Source: CAVRQM01 sp963822705 (GTDB lineage Bacteria > Pseudomonadota > Alphaproteobacteria > Acetobacterales > Acetobacteraceae). Taken from it: a DNA stretch of 64,000 nt. The DNA lies in the NCBI GenBank assembly GCA_963822705.1, contig CAWGIX010000013.1, positions 210,247 to 274,246 of the forward strand, in the 5' to 3' direction. A program made the translations under genes and the position numbers. The notes beneath the pieces are model-generated. The model did not search any database. It was given only the letters and a program-made list of their open reading frames with translations, and was not told the origin of the DNA. Below are positions 16,350 through 26,297 of the stretch, piece by piece; the first letter of the stretch is position 1; each line of letters opens with the position of its first letter.

Positions 16350-16351
16350 CG

Positions 16352-17425
16352 TCAGACGAGCGCCGGGTCGGCCGCCCGCGCGGCACGCGGCGGTGGGACC
16401 GGCTCATCGCGAGCGGCCAGCGCCGCCTCGGCCTGGTCCAGAAGTTCCGCGATGATCGCCGCCACCGGCTGGACGCTGGCGACCATGCCGACCGATTGCC
16501 CGGCCATGACGCTGCCCTCGTCCACGTCGCCGTCGATCACCGCGCGCTTCAGCGCGCCGGCCCAGAAATGCTCGATCGAGAGCTGCGCCTGCTCGCGCGA
16601 CAACTCGCCGGCCTGGAAGCGCCGTATTGTGTCCGCCTGATGTTCCAAGAAATGCCGCGTGCCGGCATTGGCCAGGCCGCGCACGGGGATGACGGGAAAG
16701 CGCGGATCGAGCTGCTGCGACGGCACCGCGTCGCGCGCGGCGGCGCGGACAAACGCCTGCTTGAAGCGGTCATGGGCGATGCTTTCCGCCGCCGCGGCGA
16801 ACCGCGTCCCAAGCTGCGCCCCGGCCGCTCCCATATCGAGAAAAGCCACGATCGCCTCGCCGCGGCCCAGTCCGCCGGCCACGAACACCGGGACTTCGCG
16901 GAGATGCGGCAAAATTTCCTGTGCCAGCACCGTCAGGCTGACCGGGCCGATATGACCGCCGGCCTCGCTCCCCTCGATGATCAGGGCGTCGGCACCGAGC
17001 CGCACCAGCCGCCGAGCCAAGCTCAGCGCCGGCGCAAAACACACCAGTTTCGCGCCGCCGTCCTTGACCGCGCGCACCGCGCCTGCGGACGGCACGCCAC
17101 CGGCCAGCACGACATGGCCGACCCGTGCGGCGCAGCACACGCCGATCAGGTCGTCGAGCTGCGGGTGCATGGTAATCAGGTTCACGCCGAACGGTTTTGC
17201 CGTCATCGCCTGGGTGCCGGCGATTTCCGCCTCGAGCTGCCCCGGCGCCATGGAACCGCAGGCGATCACCCCGAACCCGCCCGCCTCGGAAATTGCGGAG
17301 ACCAGGTGGCGCTCGCTCACCCAGGTCATGGCGCCGCCCATTATGGCGTGCCGGGTGCCCAGAAACGCCGCGCCGCGCTCCCAGACAGCGGCGAGGCGCG
17401 GACGCGAGGAGGTGTCAGACGCCAT
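16352..17425 (-). CDS. NAD(P)H-dependent flavin oxidoreductase (nitronate monooxygenase family)
   Basis: 357 aa FMN-binding TIM-barrel protein. IMGGAMTWVSERHLVSAISEAG is the FMN-binding entry strand. GADALIIEGSEAGGHIG carries the family His, and VFVAGGLGRGEA plus GAAGAQLGTRFAAA are the phosphate-binding turns. Such enzymes oxidise alkyl nitronates or reduce quinones; substrate is undecided. Its first 11 bases overlap the end of lysC, and its stop is two bases before ptsP, placing it in the middle of a three-gene reverse-strand operon. Confidence 0.88.
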   Translation of the reverse strand: MASDTSSRPRLAAVWERGAAFLGTRHAIMGGAMTWVSERHLVSAISEAGGFGVIACGSMAPGQLEAEIAGTQAMTAKPFGVNLITMHPQLDDLIGVCCAARVGHVVLAGGVPSAGAVRAVKDGGAKLVCFAPALSLARRLVRLGADALIIEGSEAGGHIGPVSLTVLAQEILPHLREVPVFVAGGLGRGEAIVAFLDMGAAGAQLGTRFAAAAESIAHDRFKQAFVRAAARDAVPSQQLDPRFPVIPVRGLANAGTRHFLEHQADTIRRFQAGELSREQAQLSIEHFWAGALKRAVIDGDVDEGSVMAGQSVGMVASVQPVAAIIAELLDQAEAALAARDEPVPPPRAARAADPALV

Positions 17426-18650
17426 CGAGGCCGTAGGCGGTATGCAGGGCGCGCACCGCCAGCTCGGTGTACTCGGCGCCGATCAGCACCGATACCTTGA
17501 TTTCGCTGGTCGAGATGACCTGGATGTTGATGCCTTTGTCGGCCAGCGTCTTGAACATGGTGCTGGCCACGCCGGCATGGCTGCGCATGCCCACGCCCAC
17601 GACGCTGATCTTTGCCACCTCCGGGTCGGCGACGATCCCGGCATAGCCGATTTGTTCCTGGGCCGCCTCCAAGATGGCGCGTGCTCGCGGCAGGTCGGCG
17701 CGGCCGACGGTAAACGTCATGTCGGTGCTGCCCGAGGCGGAAACGTTCTGCACGATCATGTCGACATTCACGCCGGCCTGGGCCAGCGGCCCGAACACGG
17801 CCGCGGCAATGCCCGGCCGGTCCGGCACATGCTGCACCGTGACCTTGGCCTCCTCGCGGGAATACGCGATGCCGGCGACAAGCTCCTTTTCCACGATCTC
17901 GTCCTCGTCCACCACCAAGGTTCCGGGCAGCTCGGCGCCGGTTGAATTGTTGCCGAAGCTGGACAGGACTTGTATCCGCACGCGCTGCTTCATGGCCAGT
18001 TCGACGCTGCGGGTCTGCAACACCTTTGCCCCGACCGAGGCCAGTTCCAGCATTTCCTCGTACGCGATTCTGGGAAGTTTGCGCGCTCGCGGCACGATGC
18101 GCGGGTCGGTGGTGTAGACGCCGTCCACATCGGTGTAGATGTCGCAGCGATCCGCCTCCAGCGCAGCGGCCAGCGCCACCGCCGAGGTATCCGACCCGCC
18201 GCGGCCGAGCGTGGTGACCCGGTGATCCGGGCCGATACCCTGAAAGCCGGTCACCACCGGCACGTGGCCGGACTCCATGCGACGGATCAGCTCCTCGCCG
18301 GCAATGGTGCTGATACGCGCCTTGCCGTGCTGGCCGTCGGTGCGCAGCGGCAGTTGCCAGCCTTGCCAGGACCGCGCCTCCACGCCGGTTTCCTGCAAGG
18401 CGATGGCCAGCAGGCCGGCGGTCACCTGCTCGCCGGTGGCCACCACGGCGTCGTACTCGCGGGCATCGTGCAGCGGGCTCAATGCCTGGCACCAGCCGAC
18501 CAGCTGGTTGGTCACCCCGGCCATGGCGGAGACCACCACCGCGACCTGGTCGCCCCGCTCGGTTTCGCGTTTCACGCGCGCGGCGACGGCGCGGATGCGA
18601 TCGAGGTCGGCGACGGACGTGCCGCCGAATTTCATGACGATTCGGGCCAT
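17415..18650 (-). CDS. lysC: aspartate kinase
   Basis: 411 aa. It phosphorylates aspartate as the first step to lysine, threonine and methionine. It starts at MARIVMKFGGTSVADLDR; the longer frame to 19100 merely mirrors ubiG. Kinase motifs are VVVSAMAGVTNQL, ATGEQVTAGL, TLGRGGSDTSAVALA and the YTDVDGVYTTDPRIV loop. Two ACT domains follow (VTVQHVPDRPGIAAAVF; ISVVGVGMRSHAGVASTMF), indicating feedback inhibition by end products. It is divergent from ubiG with a 77-base spacer that must hold both promoters. asd, the next enzyme, lies at 9911-10940. Confidence 0.97.
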   Translation of the reverse strand: MARIVMKFGGTSVADLDRIRAVAARVKRETERGDQVAVVVSAMAGVTNQLVGWCQALSPLHDAREYDAVVATGEQVTAGLLAIALQETGVEARSWQGWQLPLRTDGQHGKARISTIAGEELIRRMESGHVPVVTGFQGIGPDHRVTTLGRGGSDTSAVALAAALEADRCDIYTDVDGVYTTDPRIVPRARKLPRIAYEEMLELASVGAKVLQTRSVELAMKQRVRIQVLSSFGNNSTGAELPGTLVVDEDEIVEKELVAGIAYSREEAKVTVQHVPDRPGIAAAVFGPLAQAGVNVDMIVQNVSASGSTDMTFTVGRADLPRARAILEAAQEQIGYAGIVADPEVAKISVVGVGMRSHAGVASTMFKTLADKGINIQVISTSEIKVSVLIGAEYTELAVRALHTAYGLDGV

Positions 18651-18727
18651 CGGTTCCGGGGAGTGGCAGGGGAGTGGCAGCAAGCAGCGCAACGGCACAC
18701 ATACCGGCCGGGATATGAGGGGGCAAC

Positions 18728-19434
18728 ATGGCCAACGTTTCCGCCGTCGAAATTGCCCGCTTCGACCGGATCGCGGGGCAATGGTGGGATCCCTTGGGGC
18801 CGATGCGCGCGCTGCACGGCATGAACCGCCTGCGGGTGCGGTGGATTTCCGGGCGGCTCGGGGGGCCGCCGCTGCGCGTGCTGGACGTCGGGTTGCGGCG
18901 GTGGGCTGGCGGCGGAGGCGCTGGCCCGGCTGGGGCACGACGTGCTGGGCATCGACGCCGCTGCCGAGGCGATCGGCGTGGCGCGCCGGCACGCGTCGGA
19001 GTGGGGCGTTGCCGTGACCTATCGCGTGGCCACCGCGGAGGAGGTTGCGGCAGAAGGCGACAAATTCGATGCGGTTACCGCCCTGGAGGTGATCGAGCAC
19101 GTGCCCGACCCGCCAGCCTTCGTGCGCACCCTGGCAGGGCTGTTGCGGCCGGGCGGAAAACTGTTCGTGTCCACGATCAACCGCACCGCGCGCAGCTTTG
19201 CGGTGGCGATCGTGGGGGCGGAATACGTGGCCCGATTACTGCCGGCGGGCACGCATGACTGGCGCCGGTTCGTGACGCCGGCGGAGCTGGCTGCGGGCGA
19301 TGCGCGACGCAGGGCTGCGGCCGTCGGACATGGCCGGAATGGTGCCGGACTTTCTTCGCGGCGGCTGGCGGGAAAGCCGGGACTTGGGGGTGAACTACAT
19401 TTCTACGGCGGACGCACCACCGATTAAGTTCTGA
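18728..19434 (+). CDS. ubiG: ubiquinone biosynthesis O-methyltransferase, two frameshifts
   Basis: SAM-dependent O-methyltransferase acting twice in ubiquinone synthesis. The N-terminus reads IARFDRIAGQWWDPLGPM. An extra G near 18890 breaks the SAM motif; repaired it is LDVGCGGGLAAEALARLGHD. The middle frame gives ALEVIEHVPDPPAF, LLRPGGKLFVSTINRT and AGTHDWRRFVTPAEL. A second +1 near 19290 leads to MRDAGLRPSDMAGMV and RDLGVNYISTA, ending at the TGA at 19434. Repaired length about 235 aa, normal. Two independent indels in a respiratory-quinone gene point to sequence error rather than decay. Confidence 0.85.
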
Positions 19435-19517
19435 TGCGGTTCAAGTAGGGCAGGTCTCCAGGCAGCGCGGCTCCGGGGGCATGAAACTTCTCGCCCCGCC
19501 GGCCGCTGCCACAGGCC

Positions 19518-21313
19518 GTGGCCCAAAACGTCGCCCTCAGCGTACTGTGCATCGCTGTCGCGGGTATTGCCGCGCAGTGGCTGGCTTGGCGCCTGCGTCT
19601 GCCCGCCATCGTGCTGCTGTTCGCAGTCGGGCTGCTGGCCGGCCCGGGTCTGCAAATCCTGCGCCCGGCCGAGACATTTGGCGACGCCATGCGCCCGTTG
19701 GTCGGGCTGGCGGTGGCGATCGTCGTCTTCGAGGGCGGGCTTGCATTGGATTTTCGCGAATTGCGCGCCGCCGGCGAGGGCGTGCTGCGCCTGACTGCGC
19801 TGGCGCTGCCGATCAGCTTCGTCTTCTCCTCGGTGGCGGCGCACTTCTTGGCTGCGATGCGCTGGGGGCCGGCGCTGCTGTTCGGCGCCATTACCGTGGT
19901 CACCGGTCCCACCGTAGTGCTGCCCCTTCTGCGTCACACCAGGCTGGAGCGGCGCGCGGCCTCGTTCCTGAAATGGGAGGCGATCGTCAACGACCCGATC
20001 GGCGCGCTGCTGGCGGCGATCGTGCTCGCGGTGCTGCTCACCCGCGGCGAGTCCGCGGGCGGCCAGCTTGCCATGCAGCTTGTGGCCGGGCTTGCGTTAT
20101 CGGCCGGGCTCGGCGTCGGCGCGGGTTATTCAATTCGCTGGATGGTGGTGCACGACCAGGCGCCGGAGGTGCTGAAAACCCCGATGCTGCTGGCGCTGGC
20201 ACTCGGCGTCTATGCACTGTCCAACTTGGTGATGGACGAGGCCGGGCTGGCGGCCGCAACGATTTTCGGCATTACGCTCGCCAATCTTCACATCCCGGGC
20301 CTGAAGGAACTGGCGCGGTTCAAGGAAGCCCTGGTGGTGCTGCTCGTCTCGGCCCTGTTCGTGGTGCTGACCGCGAGCCTGGATCGCCGGCTGCTGACAC
20401 AGCTGTCCTCGCCGGTGCTGCTGCTGACTTTGGCGATGCTGTTCGTGGTGCGTCCGGCGGCGATCCTGCTGGCCACGCTCGGCAGCGGCCTGACTTGGCC
20501 CGAGCGCACGTTGGGCGCCTGGATTGCGCCTCGGGGCGTGGTGGCAGCGGCCGTGGCCGGTGTCGCGAGCACGCAACTCGCCAGCAGCGGTTATCACGAT
20601 GCCGAACTCGGTCATGCCGGCGGTGTTCGCGCTGATCGCCGCGACGATGGTGTTGCACGGCTTCTCGCTGGGACCGTTGGCGCGGCGGCTGCGCCTGACC
20701 TTGGGCGACACGCCGACTTTGGCGATCGTCGGCGCCAGCGCCTGGAGCGTCGAACTGGCCGCAACGCTGGCGGGCGCCGGGGTACCGGTGCTGCTGATCG
20801 ACACGTTTCCGGGCGCCTTGGACGCGCCCCGCAGGCGTGGGCTGCCGGTGCTTCAGGCCGAACTCCTGTCCGAGCACGGCGAGCACAGCCTGAGCGGCCG
20901 GCGCGTCGACTACCTGTTCTCCGCGACGCCGGATGACGTGTACAACAGCTTGATCAGCACCCGTTTCGCGCCCGAAGTCGGGCGGCACCGGGTGTTCCAG
21001 CTCGCTCCTTCCGGCACTGAGCTGGACGAGTGGGTGGGCCTGAGCCGGGAATGGCGGGGGCAGGTGATCGGTCTGCCGGCGTTGAGCTACGCCCTGTTCC
21101 GTCAGTGCTACCGGCAGGGATGGCGCTTCGCCCTGCACGATCATGACGTCGCGAGCGCGGGCGAGGAGGCGCCTGAAGCCGACACGGTGCGCCTGGTGAC
21201 GGTCCGCCGCAACGGCACGCTGCTGTTCGCCTCGACGGAAGGCACGGACGCAACGCCTGGCCCGCAGGACCGGACCGTGGTGTTCTCCAGACCCGCAGTG
21301 TCGGACGAGTTGA
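19518..21313 (+). CDS. CPA1-type cation/proton antiporter with C-terminal NAD-binding (TrkA-N-like) domain, frameshifted
   Basis: GTG start. Around 12 membrane segments fill the first 380 residues, from LSVLCIAVAGIAAQWLAWRL onward. VGLAVAIVVFEGGLALDF and FLKWEAIVNDPIGALLA carry the conserved acidic ND pair of NhaP-like exchangers. An extra G near 20611 shifts the frame in the last helices. The second frame continues MPAVFALIAATMVLHGFSLGPLA, then a cytosolic Rossmann-type domain (LAIVGASAWSVELAATLAGAGVPVLLID). The 3' end is unclear. The open frame runs on antisense to mutL, while a TGA at 21311-21313 in the neighbouring frame would give a natural end. The convergent mutL stop is at 21334. Confidence 0.78.
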
Positions 21314-21333
21314 GCGAGGGAGCCGGAATCCGC

Positions 21334-23064
21334 TACCGCCGGCCGAACAGCCGCTCGATCTCCCCGCGGTTCAGCTTGAGGAACGTCGGGCGGCCATGGC
21401 TGCAGGTGGCGGCCCGCGGCGTCGCCTCCATCTGGCGCAGCAGCGCGGCCATTTCCGCCGCCAGCCGGCGGCCGGCGCGGATGCTGCCGTGGCAGGCCAT
21501 GCGCGCAATGATCGCCTCGAGGCGCGCGTCCAGCGCCGTGTCTCGCTCCAGTTCGGCCAGCTCGTCGGCGAGGTCGCGCAGCAGCGGGGCAGGTTCGGGG
21601 CGCCCAGCACCGCCGGCAGCGCGCGCACCAGCACCGCACCCGGCCCGAATTGTTCCAGCTCCACTCCGAGCCGGGCAAAATCCGCCGCGCGGTCCGCGGG
21701 CAGTCGCCGCGGCGTCGGCGGGGCAGATCGACCACGGCCGGCACCAGCAGCGGCTGCGCGGCGACGACCGCCGGAAAACATCTGCTCGCGGATCGCCTCG
21801 TGGGTCAGCCGCTCATGCGCCGCGTGCTGGTCGACCAGCACCAGGCTGCCGTCTTCGGCCACGGCGATGACGTAGGTATCCCGCACCTGCGCCACCGGCG
21901 CGCCCAGCGGGTGCGCGTCCGACGCCGGCTCGGACGCGGGCAGGGTGCGGGCCCCGGGGGCAAAGGGTCGGGCGAAGGCCAGCTCGGCTTCGGCAAACCC
22001 GGCGGCTGCCGGGCCGGCGGCACCAGGCGCAGCGGCGGCCGGGCGGCAAAACGCCGCGGCGGGGCGGCGGTGCCCGCGCCTCCGGACAGCGCGCGGCCCA
22101 GCGCGCCGATGACCAGGCCGCGCACCGAATCCGGGTCGCGGAAGCGGACTTCCGCCTTGGCCGGATGCACGTTCACGTCCAGCGCCTCGGGCGGCAGGTC
22201 GAGGAACAGCGCCACCACCGGATGCCGCCCGGCGGCAATCACGTCGCGATAAGCCACCCGCACGGCGATGCGCAGCACCGGGTCGGCAACCGGGCGACCG
22301 TTGACCACCAGCGCCTGGCCCGCGGCGGTGGCGCGGGTGAAACCGGGCGCGCAGGCAAAACCGGACAGCACCGCACCGCCGCGCTCGCCCGAGACCGGCA
22401 GCAGCACCGAGGCCGCATCCGGCCCGAGCAGCGCCGCCACCCGCGCCGGGCGGTCCTGCGCCGGCAGGTCGAAGGCGACCCGTCCGTCGCTCTGCAACCG
22501 GAACGCCACGCCCGGGGCGGCCAGGGCCAGGCGGCGCACGGCGGCTTCGCTGGCCTCCGCCTCGGCACGGTCCGATTTCAAAAATTTGCGCCGCGCCGGG
22601 GTGGCGAAGAACAGGTCGCGCACCACGACGCAGGTGCCAGGCGGCCCGGCGGCGGGCGCGACCGTGCCGACCGCGCCGCCTTCCACGCCGAGCGTCCAGG
22701 CGTGGGCCGCGCCGTGCCGGCGCGTGGTCACGCACAGCCGGGCGGCGGCGCCGATGCTGGGCAGCGCCTCGCCGCGGAACCCCAGCGTGGTGATGCGCAC
22801 CAGATCGTCGTCGGCAGCTTGCTGGTGGCGTGGCGCTGCACTGCCAGCGCCAGTTCGTCGGCGTCCATGCCGCTGCCGTCGTCGGCCACCTCGATGCGCG
22901 CCGTGCCACCCGCCTTCCAGGCTTACCGCGATACGGGTGGCGCCGGCGTCGAGCGCGTTCTCCACCAGCTCGCGCAACGCGGCGGCCGGCCGTTCGATCA
23001 CCTCGCCCGCGGCGATGCGGTTGATCGTGGACTCGGGGAGCAGGCGGATGCGCGGACGGACCAC
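21334..23064 (-). CDS. mutL: DNA mismatch repair protein MutL, broken by about six indels
   Basis: GHKL ATPase that couples MutS mismatch recognition to strand repair. Start GTG 23064 (VVRPRIRLLPESTINRIAAG) is chosen. Recognisable parts: ELVENALDAGATRI, VADDGSGM, ITTLGFRGEALPSIG, PARRKFLKS, LVVNGRPV, VDVNVHPAKAEVRF, then the C-terminal EDGSLVLVDQHAAHERL and the end GEIERLFGRR. Frame changes are needed near 22912 (+1), 22819 (-1), 22012 (-1), 21770 (+1), 21722 (-1) and 21592 (-1). Repaired length about 577 aa. Six events in one gene is the densest cluster in the window. Gene lies downstream of pgi on the same strand. Confidence 0.85.
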
Positions 23065-23088
23065 CCCGGCCTTGGTCCGCTTGCGCCC

Positions 23089-23150
23089 CAAGCCCAGAGG
23101 GAGAGGGAGAAGCTGCACCCTCCCCTTGGGAGAGGGCCGGGGTGAGGACC
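23089..23150. repeat. short GC-rich interspersed repeat-like element between pgi and mutL
   Basis: The stretch contains imperfect inverted arms, CCCTCCCC and GGGAGAGGG, around 23118-23136, followed by CCGGGGTGAGG. Read on the reverse strand it gives LTPALSQGEG and SPSPSGLG, a pattern familiar from intergenic repeat elements in many GC-rich proteobacteria. Only one copy is in this window, so repeat status is inferred. It may also act as the pgi terminator. Confidence 0.4.
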
Positions 23151-23160
23151 GCGGCGCGCA

Positions 23161-24861
23161 CTACAAAGGAGTGCCGGTGCCGTCGCCGCGCAGGCCGTGG
23201 AACCGCTCGACCAGCCCCGCGGTGGATGCGTCATGCGCGCCGGGCGACGCGTGCACGCCGGGCTCCAGCAGCGGCAGGATGCCGCCGGCCAGCACTTTTC
23301 CCAGCTCCACCCCCCACTGGTCGAAACTGTCGATGCCCCACAGCCAGCCCTGGGTGGCGACCTTGTGCTCGTACAGCGCGATCAGCCGCCCCAAGGTGAA
23401 GGCGTCGAGCCGCCGGAACAGGATGGTGTTGGACGGCCGGTTGCCGGAGAAAACGCGGTGCGGGGCCACGCGAGAAATCTCGTCGGCGGCCACGCCTTTG
23501 GCGCGCATCTCGTGCTCCACCTCGTCGCGCGGCTTGCCCCGCAGCAGCGCCTCGGCCTGGGCAAAAGCGTTGGCGGCCAGGATGCGGTGCGCCTCCGGCC
23601 GGCTATGGTCCGCATTGGCGGCCAGCAAGAAGTCGACCGGCACCGCCTGCGTGCCCTGATGCACCAGCTGCATGAAGCTGTGCTGCGCGTCGGTGCCCGG
23701 CTCACCGAACACGACCGGGCAGGTGGGCCGCGGCGTCGGCGAGCCATCGAGCAAGGTGGACTTGCCGTTGCTCTCCATTTCGAGCTGCTGGAGGTAGGCA
23801 GGAAAGCGGCGCATGCGCTCGTCGTAGGCCAGCACGCAGTGGGTGCGCAGGCCGAGCCCGTCGATGTGCCAGATGCCGGTCAGCGCCAGCAGGATCGGCA
23901 GGTTTTTTTCCGGCGGGGCGGAGACGGAAATGCTCGTCCATGGCGCGACCGCCGTCCAGCATGGCCTGGAACGCGGGCCAGCCGGCCGCGAGCGCAATGG
24001 ACAAGCCGATCGCCGACCACAGCGAGTAGCGCCCGCCCACCCAGTCGCGAAACCCGAACATCCGGTCGGCCGGAATGCCGAATTTCTCCACCTCCTTGCG
24101 GTTGGTGGACAACGCGGCGAAATGCGCCCCCACCGCCGCCTCGCCGAGGGCGCCGGCAATCCAGGCCCGCGCCGCGTGGGCATTGGTCAGCGTCTCCAGG
24201 GTGGTGAACGTCTTTGACGCCACCAGCACCAGGGTGCGCGCCGGGTCCAGCTCGCGCTGCAACGCGGCAAAGGCGTGGCCGTCGACATTGGAGAGGAACC
24301 GCGCCCGCATTTCCCCGCCGCCGACCATGGTCAGCACGTCGCAGGCCATGCGCGGCCCCAGATCGCGAGCCGCCGATGCCGATGTTCAGCACCGAATCGA
24401 AGGTGTGGCCGGTGGCACCCTTGAGAGTGCCGTCATGCACGGCGCTGACGAAATCGCGCATATGCGCCAGTTCGTCGGCGACGATGGCTGCCGGCGTCGT
24501 CGACCCCTTCCGGCAGCGCCGCCCGCATGCCGGCCGAGCGCGGCGCGCGCAGCGCCATGTGCATGGCCGAGCGGCCCTCGGTCGGGTTGACCACCTCGCC
24601 GGCAAACAGGCGGCGGCGGAAATCCTCAAAACCGGACTTTTCCAGCAGATCGAGCAGCGCCGCCATGACCGCGTCGTCGACCGAGCTTTTCGACACGTCC
24701 AGGGTCAGGTCGTCGAGCCGCGCCGTCAGCCGCTCGGCGCGGCCGGGATCGGCGGCGAACAGGTGGCGGATGCCGCTGGCATCGGGCCGGCGCGCGAGTT
24801 CGGCGACGCGGGACCAAGCGGCGTCGCGGACATGCGGGTCGAACGATTTTGCGTCGGCCAT
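23161..24861 (-). CDS. pgi: glucose-6-phosphate isomerase, three frameshifts
   Basis: Interconverts glucose-6-phosphate and fructose-6-phosphate. Starts MADAKSFDPHVRDAAW at ATG 24861. N-terminal part includes SKSSVDDAVMAALLDL and GEVVNPTEGRSAMHMALR. A +1 near 24495 is followed by FDSVLNIGIGGS. A +1 near 24365 leads to SKTFTTLETLTNAHAARAW and ALSTNRKEVEKFGI. A +1 in an A-run near 23925 leads to LPILLALTGIWH, AYDERMRRFPAYLQQLEMES and the catalytic region QGTQAVPVDFL, with WGIDSFDQWGVELGK near the end. Repaired length about 565 aa, normal. Paired functionally with the nearby glucoamylase only by inference. Confidence 0.9.
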
Positions 24862-25193
24862 GGGCGAATTGCTCCAGCGGTGAGGGCGGAGTGTAGCGGC
24901 AGACGCGGCATAGTGTCTTGCCTGCGTCAACTCAGTAGAGACGACGGCCTTGAACGATCTGCAAATGCTGATCCTCGCCTTTGCGGCCCTGCACCGGGCA
25001 GACGAGCCGGCGTTCGCCGGCGATGCGTCTGGACCACCACCTCGAAGGATCGCCTTCAGGGCTCAGGCTTGCCCAGGCCAGTGAAGGGCCGCGCCGCGTA
25101 TCCTCGATCAATTCGTTGAGCCCCGGTGGGCGGCCCGGGTCGGCTCGCGACCGATGCAGATTACTTGTACCGCAACCCGCCCGGCTTCGGCGG
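24862..25193. other. 332-base interval without a supported gene
   Basis: Between pgi and the DUF3035 lipoprotein gene, presumably carrying the pgi promoter near 24862-24930. On the plus strand one frame ends DYLYRNPPGFGG before a TAA at about 25195, and another gives LDHHLEGSPSGLRLAQASEG. These could be pieces of a decayed small gene, but no start, ribosome site or family is recognisable. No tRNA-like or strong hairpin structure is seen. Confidence 0.4.
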
Positions 25194-25760
25194 CTAAAAG
25201 AGGCCGTTCAGCAATCCGGTGGTCGCCGGCTGGCGCTGGATGATCGGCGTGTCGCCGTTCTCGACGCTCTGGCCGAGCGCCTGATCCGTGCGCAGGCGTT
25301 GCGCCTCTTTTTGCGGGTCGACGACCACGCCCGGCAGCGGCGGCGGTTTCCAGAACATCAGCCGGTCGGTCAGGCTCTCGCTGGGCTGGTCCAGCGCCGA
25401 CTCGCGCTCGATCTTGCGGCGGATGTCGGCCGGTGCGGGCGGACCGGCGGCGGCCACGAGCGCCTGCTGGCCGGCGCTCGCCCCACCGGCATTCGCGTTG
25501 GGATCGGCCAGAGCCGCCTCCGGGACCAGCGCGGCCTCGGCGGCGATGGAGGTGGCCTGCTCCTGCGGGCGCGGCGCGCCCGGGCGAGGCGGGCGGAGGT
25601 CGAAGTCCGGCGGCATGGACAACGGCGCGCGGGTGGTAACGGTGAACTCGTCCGGCGCGTCGCGGGTGATGCCGAAAGTGCGCGACAGATCGTCGCCGCC
25701 GCAGGCGGCGAGGCCGAAGAGAACCGCTGCCGGCGCAAGTCTGGCAAATCGCAGGGTCAT
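25194..25760 (-). CDS. DUF3035-family lipoprotein
   Basis: 188 aa from ATG 25760. An alternative GTG at 25766 would overlap the lspA stop (GTGA). The N-terminal signal FARLAPAAVLFGLAAC ends in a lipobox with Cys, so it should be lipidated. The family signature DAPDEFTVTTRAPLSMPPDF and LRPPRPG follows. The rest is a low-complexity Ala/Pro-rich region and a C-terminal amphipathic stretch (LTDRLMFWKPPPLPGVVVD). DUF3035 proteins are alphaproteobacterial and usually follow lspA, as here. Molecular role unknown; attachment to the outer membrane is inferred. Confidence 0.8.
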   Translation of the reverse strand: MTLRFARLAPAAVLFGLAACGGDDLSRTFGITRDAPDEFTVTTRAPLSMPPDFDLRPPRPGAPRPQEQATSIAAEAALVPEAALADPNANAGGASAGQQALVAAAGPPAPADIRRKIERESALDQPSESLTDRLMFWKPPPLPGVVVDPQKEAQRLRTDQALGQSVENGDTPIIQRQPATTGLLNGLF

Positions 25761-25762
25761 GG

Positions 25763-26297
25763 TCACGCTGGATTACCGCTATCCGGCTCCGGCTTCAAGA
25801 TCGCGCGCCGGTGCGGGAACAATCCGTCCAGCACCAGCACGGCAACACCGCACACGATGGCCGAGTCGGCCAAGTTGAAGATGTACCAGGACCAGCCGAA
25901 GGCGTGGACATGGATGAAGTCCACCACCTGCCCGTAGCGCAGCCGGTCGATGACGTTGCCGACCGCGCCGCCGGCCACCGCCCCCAGCGCCAGCGCGACC
26001 GGCAGCCGCTCGGCCCGGCGCAGCCAGACTCCCAAAGCCGCCACCACCGCCAGCGCCACCACCGCGAGCACCCAGTGCTGCGCGGCGCCGAACCCGCGCA
26101 GCAGGCCAAAGGTGACGCCGGGGTTCATCTGCATGGTCAGGTTCAGCCCCGGCAGCACTGCAACCGACCCGAGTTCCGGCAGGCGCAACCCGTTCAGCAC
26201 CCACCACTTGCTGGCCTGGTCCGCCGCTAGCACCAGCACTCCCAACAGACACACCGGCACTGGTGTAGTTGGCCCGGGTCAGGGCGAAGGACCTCAT
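25763..26297 (-). CDS. lspA: lipoprotein signal peptidase (signal peptidase II), N-terminal frameshift
   Basis: Aspartic membrane protease that removes signal peptides from prolipoproteins, including probably its downstream neighbour. The catalytic motifs are GGAVGNVIDRLRYGQVVDFI and YIFNLADSAIVCG, with two Asp. Four membrane helices are evident. An open frame begins only at a GTG (26260) that truncates helix 1. The ATG at 26297, overlapping the ileS TGA (ATGA), gives MRSFALTRANYTSAG and one extra base near 26255 then joins VCLLGVLVLAADQASKWWVL. That restores a normal first helix and a length of about 177 aa. Confidence 0.88.

Noticed and set aside
14445..17500. Long plus-strand open frames opposite ptsP and the nitronate monooxygenase
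   Set aside because: Typical high-GC antisense shadows; the reverse-strand genes carry all family motifs.
20320..21744. Reverse-strand frame of 474 codons spanning the antiporter and mutL ends
   Set aside because: Contains a short true MutL segment (PAVVDLP) only because of frameshifts; the rest is antisense to the antiporter.
23089..23150. CRISPR array
   Set aside because: Only one imperfect palindrome, no regularly spaced direct repeats and no cas genes in the window.
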